From the NCBI RefSeq assembly GCF_039595935.1, contig NZ_JBCNKR010000007.1, positions 1-49,354 on the forward strand: a stretch of DNA of 49,354 nucleotides, given 5' to 3'. Below the pieces are notes generated by a model. It was not told where the DNA came from. It ran no database searches and was given only the letters and a program-made list of their open reading frames with translations. The position numbers and the translations under genes were made by a program. Origin of the DNA: Flavobacterium sp. (GTDB lineage Bacteria; Bacteroidota; Bacteroidia; Flavobacteriales; Flavobacteriaceae). Positions 43,491 to 49,354 of this stretch are shown one piece after another (the first letter of the stretch is position 1; the number at the start of each line of letters is the position of its first letter).

Positions 43491-45092
43491 TTAAGGTTTT
43501 ATCAAAATTTTTAGTTTCGAAATCATTAAAGGAGTTATCAAAACTCCATCATAATCATTGTACTTCTGCTGAGCAGTCTGTTTAGTTAAATAATCTACTA
43601 GTTCAGCCATTTTTACGTTGGAGCTGTCAATTCCAGAAATGATTTTTAGAGTATTTTCAACGTCAAAAGATAATTGAGACAAGATATCGTAAAGATTTAT
43701 CATTTCATTCAGAGCGTATTTCTGCAACGGCTCAAACGTTGATTCAACCAAATCACTGCTGTTTACTTTGACGCTGGTTTTCACTCCATGTTCCAAAATG
43801 ATACGGTTCATGGTTTCAGCTACTAGTTCTCTGTCTTTTTCTTCACACATCAGCGCATCATACACATACAGCACATATACTCCTTTAGCGTTCAAATCGC
43901 TGATAACTGCGCTCATGATATCTACTTCAACTGCAAACATCTTCTGAGAAGTAATCTTATGACCATGCTCATTTTTATCATGATAGATTTGAGCTAACAT
44001 GTCGGGTTCATTTGTTGAATAGTAGTCAAATAAAGGAGACCTTCTCATGTCATCCCATTTCTTATTGAAAAAGCTCAGGTGCTCAATCTTGACATCATTA
44101 AGGTCAATTCCTGTAAGTTCCGCCACTGATTCATGTGTGAGGTAAGCCAGTGAGCCATCATACAGCGTAATTGCAATATTTGGGTGTAGAGCGGTGTAGT
44201 CACATTCAGTCAGCCTCTTTCCGTCAACTGTAATCTGCTCCCGAATCCATGAGGGCATAAGCGTGAAGCTGTCCACCACACGACCACCGCTCGACATATC
44301 GCCAGCACTTGGAATCATGAAGCCACGACTCGTTAAGAACTCAAAAAGCTTAATATTATCTTCAACAAAGCTCCTGTTATCGACATCGACCCAATAGTGA
44401 TTTAGGTGTTTGTTACGCATGGTCAGGATTTTGTTTTTTTTTGTAGTATGTCCTTCTTTTACCAACTTCCTACCGATAGCCAGCAATTCTTCGCTGGTTG
44501 GCAAATCAATCTTTGGATACAGGGCAATAAGATTAGCGCATATCGGATTGGTCATAGCTTGGCACAACTGCTGATAGTAGATTCTGTTGCGGGTAAGGAT
44601 AATTCCAGCATCTTTGATGATATACTCAATAAGTCCAGCTTTCAGATATGTATCGGTCAATCGGAATTTTTTTGACTCTACACCGACTTGATAGCTCTTA
44701 TCAACTTCGATAAATGCTCCTGTGCTTGTTCCAGTGGTCAGCACGTCGATTATCTTCTTATAGATAAAGGTATTGTTTGCATTTTTGCTCTGCTGGTGCA
44801 GAAGCATTGCGTTAAGCGGTTTCCATTTGGAATCCGTGTAGTAGGTGCTTGCAAGGTTGGAGAGAAATGCCAGACACTTCTCAACGGCAATGTCAATGTC
44901 TGAGTCAACCGCTTTAAGTAAGTCTTTGGAAACGTATTTCCTTAGGTTGTATTCGGATTTCTTTGGTATTAGGATAGAATTTACGTTTGGGAAACGCAGT
45001 GCTGATTCTGACAGCTTGTAATCGTTTAGGAGCACGTCTAAGTCTCCAGTATCGCCAGTAAAAGCGATGTAGTCTTCATTTTTAGAATTCAT
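43491..45092 (-). CDS. Polymerase-palm-like protein of a mobile element, function unassigned
   Basis: A 533-residue protein. From residue 269 the segments GGRVVDSFTLMPSWIR, DGKRLTECD298YTALHPNI, ITSQKMFAVEVDIMSAVI and VLYVYD412ALMCEE are in the order of polymerase motif A, a central helix and motif C, with two candidate metal-binding aspartates (298 and 412). D-Y-x-x-L-H-P-N-I resembles motif A of several DNA/RNA polymerase families, and Y-D-A-L resembles the H-D-E-L of family A. The N-terminal 250 residues are helical and unrecognised. A replication or primer-synthesis role for a mobile element is inferred; a non-catalytic paralogue is possible. Codon use is less A/T-rich than the CBASS genes. 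Confidence 0.5.
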   Translation of the reverse strand: MNSKNEDYIAFTGDTGDLDVLLNDYKLSESALRFPNVNSILIPKKSEYNLRKYVSKDLLKAVDSDIDIAVEKCLAFLSNLASTYYTDSKWKPLNAMLLHQQSKNANNTFIYKKIIDVLTTGTSTGAFIEVDKSYQVGVESKKFRLTDTYLKAGLIEYIIKDAGIILTRNRIYYQQLCQAMTNPICANLIALYPKIDLPTSEELLAIGRKLVKEGHTTKKNKILTMRNKHLNHYWVDVDNRSFVEDNIKLFEFLTSRGFMIPSAGDMSSGGRVVDSFTLMPSWIREQITVDGKRLTECDYTALHPNIAITLYDGSLAYLTHESVAELTGIDLNDVKIEHLSFFNKKWDDMRRSPLFDYYSTNEPDMLAQIYHDKNEHGHKITSQKMFAVEVDIMSAVISDLNAKGVYVLYVYDALMCEEKDRELVAETMNRIILEHGVKTSVKVNSSDLVESTFEPLQKYALNEMINLYDILSQLSFDVENTLKIISGIDSSNVKMAELVDYLTKQTAQQKYNDYDGVLITPLMISKLKILIKP

Positions 45093-45150
45093 TTTGATAT
45101 TCTCTTATTCTCGTTCCATCAAACAGATGGATTATTGTCTCTTAGATTGG

Positions 45151-45191
45151 CTTGGTAAGAGAAGCTGGGGCTATAACTCCCAGCAACCAAG
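45151..45191. promoter_or_regulatory. Two-part hairpin CTTGGT...CTGGG...CCCAG...ACCAAG
   Basis: CTTGGT (45151-45156) pairs with ACCAAG (45186-45191), and CTGGG/CCCAG form an inner stem. It lies about 60 bases upstream of the polymerase-like start, in its 5' leader or an adjacent origin. Confidence 0.5.
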
Positions 45192-45313
45192 GATTTAATG
45201 AGTTTTCTCTCAGTTATTATCAAGTATACTTCTAAATCATAGAATAGTCAATAGTTTTGGAACACTATTTTGATAAATATTTGAAGTTATTTTTTAGACC
45301 AACATTTTTGATT

Positions 45314-45561
45314 AGCGCAAACTGCGCATAAAGCCAAGGTCAAAATACGTCTGAATACCTTGTTATTGCTGGTGTTGTTGTATAGTAGTTATTAGTAACA
45401 TATATGATAGAAGAGAGAGAGACAGAAAGAAATAATTTTCCGCTCGAAACCTTTAGAACAATAGCGCAGATTGAGCATAACAAAATTTGTGCTAATATGT
45501 TCTTAAACCTTGATGTCACTGATGTTATGCTTACAGGATATTAAGTAACATATATGATAGA
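45314..45561. repeat. Tandem duplicated module, period about 150 bp
   Basis: AGCGCAAACTGCGCATAA (45314-45331) recurs with three mismatches at 45463-45480. A 53-base segment starting CCTTG aligns without gaps between 45358-45410 and 45508-45560, ending in the identical 18-mer AGTAACATATATGATAGA (45394 and 45544) followed by purine-rich DNA. The 45093-45553 gap upstream of the polymerase-like gene contains no convincing gene. A 46-codon frame at 45404-45544 links the two units but may be fortuitous. The layout suggests iterons or duplicated promoters. Confidence 0.7.
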
Positions 45562-45914
45562 GAGAAGAGAAAGAGTAATCAAACCTTATCAGCTCTTTCA
45601 TGTACCATTAAGTGCCGTATCGTGTTCCTATAGAGCTATAGATGCTCCTGTAAATGCTGGGAAGCCTGCAAAGTGGAACAATCTGAACCAAAAGACCGCT
45701 TCATGTCAAGCAGACCCTCCGCACTCCCTGCAAAAACTGGTACTAGAGACCCAAGTTACCCGCCCATGTGCATCTGAAAAAGTGTACTTGTCCTGACATG
45801 TAGCTCGGATATGTCCGTAAACTGCGCTCGTAAAAATGAAGAAAAAAAAATCTGATGAGAAAATGGCAAAAAATTTCTAAGAAAAAATTCCGAACTTGAT
45901 TTCCAATGATATTT

Positions 45915-46076
45915 ATGATAAAAGAGAACATGAAAATAGTAATAACCTTATCCCAACTAAAAGAGATACTTAAGACCCAAGCAGTCAGATATCCGCTGTC
46001 ATTCAAAGCGGGAAATTTTACGGACAAGGAACTTGAAGAATTTACACAATTGATACAATCCAAAGAACGAGGCTAA
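45915..46076 (+). CDS. Small protein, about 53 residues, overlapping its terminator
   Basis: The frame begins at ATG 45915 (or 45930, MKIVITLSQLKEIL) and reads as a charged helical protein with LSQLKEILKTQAVRYPLSF and a final TDKELEEFTQLIQSKERG. The codon pattern and a terminator whose stem begins within its last codons support a real gene. No family is recognised. It precedes the tyrosine recombinase on the same strand by about 230 bases. Confidence 0.5.
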   Translation: MIKENMKIVITLSQLKEILKTQAVRYPLSFKAGNFTDKELEEFTQLIQSKERG

Positions 46077-46091
46077 CGACCTCGTTTTTTT
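46066..46091 (+). terminator. Rho-independent terminator
   Basis: AACGAGG (46066-46072) pairs with CCTCGTT (46080-46086), then seven T. The stop codon of the small gene lies in the loop. Confidence 0.88.
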
Positions 46092-46303
46092 GTGCTCTGA
46101 AATGACCCAAAAATCCGTGAGTCCAGGAAATCCAGGATTTTTCTTGCACAATCCAAAATAGACCTGGACATTTGTTTCACTTTCTAAAAGAAGTGAAAGT
46201 AATCGTGTAAGCTCAATGAAATCAGCGGTTTATAGAGCATGAAGAATCTACCGCTTTCAGATACATATATTAAGGTAGAAAAGTGAAACTAAAATCATGA
46301 ATT
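46092..46303. other. Spacer before the tyrosine recombinase with short inverted repeats
   Basis: Contains CCAGG repeats (near 46125-46135) and a hairpin TTTCACTT...AAGTGAAA near 46178-46200, repeated in part as AAGTGAAAC near 46282. It could hold recombinase binding sites; no gene is visible. Confidence 0.35.
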
Positions 46304-46879
46304 ATGGCATTAAAAGGACAAAAGACGACAAGTGATTTTTTAGAGTGGGAAAAGATGCAGAGCATCGTTTTGAAACTGGAGCGTGATAACGACCTGAAAT
46401 TTGCGCTACTTATTGCAACAGGTTCTTACATTGGTCTGAGAATTTCTGACCTGCTCCAGCTTCGTTGGAATCAGGTTTTGAATCAGGATTACTTCACGAT
46501 AACCGAGAAGAAGACCAAAAAGACCAGAAAAGTGACCATCAACCCAGAGTTGCAGACCATCCTGAGTCGTCTGTTTGTTCAGCTCAAAGCTAACGAAAGC
46601 GATTTGATGTTCGCCAACCGCACTGGAGATAAGCCGTTCAGCGTCCAATACGTGAACAGCAAACTGAAAGATATTTTTGCCAAATATAAAGTGCGTGGTC
46701 AGTATTCAAGCCACTTTATGAGAAAAACCTTAGGTAGACGTGTATGGGAGGTCAACAAGTACAGTGACCAAGCTTTGCTGTTACTATCTCAATTATTCAA
46801 TCATTCGAATGTTTCGACCACTAAAATCTATCTTGGAATCCGAGAACAGGAGATAAGTAACCTGTATTTAAGCGTATAG
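46304..46879 (+). CDS. Tyrosine recombinase, catalytic domain only
   Basis: A 191-residue XerC/D-type integrase. All catalytic residues are visible: Arg46 (GLRISDLLQL), the beta-hairpin Lys in KKTKKTRK, His137 and Arg140 (HFMRK), His167 (FNHSNVSTT) and nucleophile Tyr176 (KIYLG). The usual N-terminal core-binding domain of about 100 residues is absent, and no frame upstream supplies it, so this is a naturally minimal or truncated recombinase. It probably moves or resolves the element. A hairpin terminator follows at 46890-46931. Confidence 0.85.
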   Translation: MALKGQKTTSDFLEWEKMQSIVLKLERDNDLKFALLIATGSYIGLRISDLLQLRWNQVLNQDYFTITEKKTKKTRKVTINPELQTILSRLFVQLKANESDLMFANRTGDKPFSVQYVNSKLKDIFAKYKVRGQYSSHFMRKTLGRRVWEVNKYSDQALLLLSQLFNHSNVSTTKIYLGIREQEISNLYLSV

Positions 46880-46889
46880 TTAAAAAATT

Positions 46890-46931
46890 ATTCGCAAAAA
46901 TTCAATGCATTTTTCATTGTTTTTTGCGAAT
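46890..46931 (+). terminator. Terminator-like hairpin after the tyrosine recombinase
   Basis: ATTCGCAAAAA (46890-46900) and TTTTTTGCGAAT (46920-46931) pair, with CAATG/CATTG as an inner stem. Confidence 0.7.
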
Positions 46932-47414
46932 TCTTCAAAAAAGGAAAAATACATAACTCAATTTAGCTATGTATTTATGCTAATTTATTGATTTTTAGTC
47001 ATTTAAAAACAATTAAGAGCCTTGTAACTCAATTAAGTTAGCAACTTTAACAAAATCAATAATTGTAGGTTTTTACCCATTTTTGAGTCCCGTTTTTTTC
47101 GCATACCTTTGTCAAACAAAATCAAAGGAAAAAGATTATTGCAAGAATCTTTTCGCCATTCTGACAGCTAAAGAATGGAATAAGAGCAAGTTGTAAAGCT
47201 GAACAGCAGGCTCTAAAAATCAAAACATGTTTTAAATAATCAAATTCAGTAAAAATAACTGAAGAGGAAAGGTATGTCAACAAATTAGTGTTAATCATGC
47301 CGTATACATACAATTTCTAAATCAAACTGGTTTAGGAAAGGTCTTTAGCGACCTACAATAAGAAGAATTCCACCGTCAAAGAAAAAAATTGGAAAATGAC
47401 GACAGAGTACCAAA
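46932..47414. promoter_or_regulatory. Promoter and long structured leader upstream of the serine recombinase genes
   Basis: A perfect -7 element TACCTTTG lies at 47104-47111 with TTTTG at 47081-47085 at proper spacing. About 300 bases of leader follow with no clear gene but several hairpins: CCATTCT/AGAATGG (47156-47178), AGAGC/GCTCT (47083+100 to 47214) and AGGTC/GACCT (47339-47354). Before the promoter, AACTCAATTtAGcTA and AACTCAATTaAGtTA form an imperfect direct repeat (near 46964 and 47027). The leader could be a cis-regulatory RNA or a small RNA. Confidence 0.5.
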
Positions 47415-47552
47415 TTGTTAAGTGTAACACAATGTAAAAAAATATTAAACAAAAAAGGAATAAAATACTCGGATGAAGAAATTGAATTAATCCGAAATGT
47501 GCTTTACAAATTGGCAGAGGTTTGCCAGTTGAATAAAAATAGATTAAAATAA
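47415..47552 (+). CDS. Small helical protein upstream of the recombinase
   Basis: Starting from TTG at 47415, 45 codons read as CKKILNKKGIKYSDEEIELIRNVLYKLAEV, a pattern I recognise from unnamed small proteins next to recombinase genes in Bacteroidota. The start is uncertain: an ATG at 47396 in the next frame gives only 13 codons. A frameshift or TTG start is possible. It precedes two further genes in the same direction. Confidence 0.55.
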   Translation: MLSVTQCKKILNKKGIKYSDEEIELIRNVLYKLAEVCQLNKNRLK

Positions 47553-47579
47553 AATAATATAAAAAAACAAGAATTGATA

Positions 47580-47840
47580 ATGACAGTACAAGAAAAAATA
47601 GAAATGGTGCAATTAAGAGGGACTCTGTGTGAGTCAGGAATCATTAGTTTATTAAATGATAAATATGCTGAATGGGCAATGATTTCATTCGAAGATGAAT
47701 ATTTTGTGACATATTCAGTTTTGGATAGCTACGCAGATATATGCTATTATGAGGATATCGAGTCTTTTGAAAATGAATTACGAGCAAGGACTTATTGTCT
47801 AAACTTACCAACCGACTTAAATGGAGAAGTTTATGAATAG
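47580..47840 (+). CDS. Small acidic protein preceding the serine recombinase
   Basis: I prefer the ATG at 47580 (MTVQEKIEMVQ) over a TTG two codons upstream. The 86-residue product is acidic and rich in aromatic residues (EDEYFVTYSVLDSYADICYYEDIESFE). No family is recognised. It overlaps the recombinase gene by 8 bases, so the two are translationally coupled; a recombination directionality or accessory role is possible but only inferred. Confidence 0.65.
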   Translation: MTVQEKIEMVQLRGTLCESGIISLLNDKYAEWAMISFEDEYFVTYSVLDSYADICYYEDIESFENELRARTYCLNLPTDLNGEVYE

Positions 47841-49354
47841 TAGTGTAAATGTGATAATTTATTGCAGGGTGAGCACTGATGAGCAAGCTCAAAAAGGTTT
47901 TAGTTTAGATTATCAAGAAGAATCCTTAAAGAGATACTGTGATTCAAGAAGCTATAATATTGTCAAAGTTTACAAAGAAGACCACTCGGCTAAAAACTTT
48001 AATAGACCAGAATGGTCAAAATTGAAAACATATGTGAAATCTAACAAGAAAGAAATCCATAAGGTTCTTTTTGCTAAATGGGATAGGTTTTCAAGGAATG
48101 TTGAACAAGCTCTGACGGTTTTAAGAGAGTTTGATTCAATAGGTGTTGAGTTAAATGCATCTGAGCAATACCTAGACACGAGTAATTCTGACAATAAAAT
48201 GGTATTGGCTATTTATTTGACTGCTGGCGAGGTTGAGAGGGATAAAATATCTAGTAGAACAATTGCGGGGACTTATCAAGCGAAGAAAGATGGTTATTTT
48301 GTTGGAAAAGCTCCGTTTGGATATGACAACTTTAGAGATGAACTGAAAAAATCCACTCTTAAACCAAATGAACATGCTGGTTTAGTGAAAAGAGCATTCA
48401 AAGAAGTTGCTATGGGGATAGAGCCTGTAGAAACGATAAGGAAAAAGTTAAGACAAGACGGAATGGAGTTAAAGAAGAGTGCTTTTAGCGAACTTCTTAA
48501 AAACATTGTGTATATCGGTAAAATAAGAGTTCCTGAATTTAAAAAGGAATCTGCAATGATAGTTGATGGTAAACATGAGGCTTTAATAGATTTGGAAACG
48601 TTCAACAAGGTTCAAAATGTGTTCAAGGGAAAAAGATGGCACGGAATCAAACCGAGTCATAAAAACCATGATTTCCCAATGCGTGATTTCTTAATTTGTA
48701 AGATTTGTGGAGGTCAAATCACGGGAAGTAATTCTAAAGGTAGAACAAAGAGGTATGCTTATTATCATTGTAGAAATAAGTGCAAAACAAGGGTCTCCGT
48801 TGATGATGCTCATCTTAAAATCGCAAGTATTTTAAGTGGTTTGCAGATAAATGAGAATATAAAAGAATTGTTTGTTGATGTCTTAAAAGATTCAGAATCT
48901 CAAATCAATGGAGATAAAAGTAATCAGCTTGAGATTAAGCTGGAGGCTCAGAGAGCATTAAAAGCTCAAATTGAAAAAGCAGAAGATAAGCTTATGAGTG
49001 ACGATATCAGTAAAGAAAGATTTGAAAGTATAATAGAACGCATAAATGGAAATTTAAGTGTTGTGAACAATGAAATTGAGATTCTTAGTGCTAAGACGGA
49101 TTCAATAAAAACGTATGTAGATTCAGGTATTGAGTTACTTGCAAACTTGGATAAGTTGTTTCTTAATGGAGATTATGATGGAAAAAGAATTGTAGCAGGT
49201 GCGATTTTTACTCAAAAATTACTTTTTGGAAACGATGATTGTCGAACCACTCAAGTCAATGAGGTAATCAACGTTTTGACTAGAAATAGCAAGGGTTCGG
49301 AAGGGCTTAAAAAAGAAAAAGCTGTCAAAAATGACAGCTTTTCCGTTAATGTAC
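47833..49354 (+). CDS. Large serine recombinase, 3' end beyond the window
   Basis: The frame is open from ATG 47833 to the window end (507 codons). The resolvase domain starts IIYCRVSTDEQAQKG with nucleophile Ser14 and includes FAKWDRFSRN. A recombinase domain follows (GKAPFGYDN, then PVETIRKKLR), then a zinc ribbon with CKICGG near residue 290 and CRNKC near 312, and a coiled coil (about 360-440), the order of phiC31-type integrases. Only the last codons may be missing: AAAGCTGTC/GACAGCTTT inside the end of the frame looks like a terminator stem (49319-49341). It is the likely mover of the island's right part. Confidence 0.92.
   Translation, partial: MNSSVNVIIYCRVSTDEQAQKGFSLDYQEESLKRYCDSRSYNIVKVYKEDHSAKNFNRPEWSKLKTYVKSNKKEIHKVLFAKWDRFSRNVEQALTVLREFDSIGVELNASEQYLDTSNSDNKMVLAIYLTAGEVERDKISSRTIAGTYQAKKDGYFVGKAPFGYDNFRDELKKSTLKPNEHAGLVKRAFKEVAMGIEPVETIRKKLRQDGMELKKSAFSELLKNIVYIGKIRVPEFKKESAMIVDGKHEALIDLETFNKVQNVFKGKRWHGIKPSHKNHDFPMRDFLICKICGGQITGSNSKGRTKRYAYYHCRNKCKTRVSVDDAHLKIASILSGLQINENIKELFVDVLKDSESQINGDKSNQLEIKLEAQRALKAQIEKAEDKLMSDDISKERFESIIERINGNLSVVNNEIEILSAKTDSIKTYVDSGIELLANLDKLFLNGDYDGKRIVAGAIFTQKLLFGNDDCRTTQVNEVINVLTRNSKGSEGLKKEKAVKNDSFSVNV
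49316..49342 (+). terminator. Terminator-like hairpin at the end of the serine recombinase gene
   Basis: AAAAAGCTGTC and GACAGCTTTT pair around AAAAAT. The stem lies inside the still-open reading frame, so the gene probably stops just beyond the window. Confidence 0.6.

Noticed and set aside
45404..45544. 46-codon frame MIEERETERNN... between the duplicated units
   Set aside because: The paired unit has no matching start in the same frame, so the repeat is better explained as DNA or RNA sites. Kept only as a note under the repeat.
45554..45796. 80-codon frame beginning MIERRERVIKPYQ
   Set aside because: Starts inside the tandem-duplicated module and its composition (mixed Cys/Pro/Ser, no hydrophobic core pattern) does not look like a protein; low support.
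45743..46063. 106-codon minus-strand frame opposite the small gene
   Set aside because: Antisense shadow across a terminator-proximal small gene; contains no recognisable motif.
47104..47414. Retron-type or group II intron RNA
   Set aside because: No reverse transcriptase is encoded nearby; the polymerase-like gene has no YADD-type motif.

Overview
The window looks like chromosome from a flexirubin-pigmented member of the Bacteroidota, most likely Flavobacterium close to F. johnsoniae. The signs are low GC, promoters of the TAnnTTTG type, a SusC/SusD pair, a flexirubin gene block and a tyrosine ammonia-lyase that I recognise from memory as F. johnsoniae-like. No alignment was run.

Region 1 (1-8445) is one end of a flexirubin (aryl polyene-dialkylresorcinol) cluster. 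On the minus strand it holds the start of DarA, an LPLAT-type acyltransferase, an acyl carrier protein, a ketosynthase, a ketoreductase, a WG-repeat secreted protein and tyrosine ammonia-lyase. A divergent FAD enzyme carries the halogenase-like W-x-W-x-I-P motif. Together these would make 4-coumarate from tyrosine, extend it as a polyene and transfer it.

Region 2 (8605-14966) is a galactose block: galM-galK-galT-Na+/sugar symporter on the minus strand, divergent from a GntR/LacI-type regulator. Region 3 (15341-37540) is a complete arabinan utilisation locus: a Nudix-type AraR regulator, SusC/SusD, four GH43 enzymes, two GH51 enzymes, GH127, araB-araD-araA and a lipoprotein mutarotase. It covers outer-membrane capture, debranching and hydrolysis to L-arabinose, and conversion to xylulose-5-phosphate. 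The intergenic spaces carry several dispersed palindromic repeat families, candidate AraR operators and a possible arabinose-controlled small RNA.

Region 4 (about 38.3 kb to the end) is an accessory island beyond an OsmC-family gene. Its clearest content is a three-gene anti-phage operon: a CD-NTase (cGAS-like nucleotidyltransferase), a stand-alone E2-like protein and a multi-pass membrane effector. That is a type II-short CBASS layout. Further right are two exported proteins, a small HTH regulator, an unknown membrane/coiled-coil protein, an unusual polymerase-palm-like protein with a tandemly duplicated upstream module, a catalytic-domain-only tyrosine recombinase and a large serine recombinase running off the end. 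Composition alternates between AT-rich and less AT-rich blocks, suggesting a mosaic of mobile elements.
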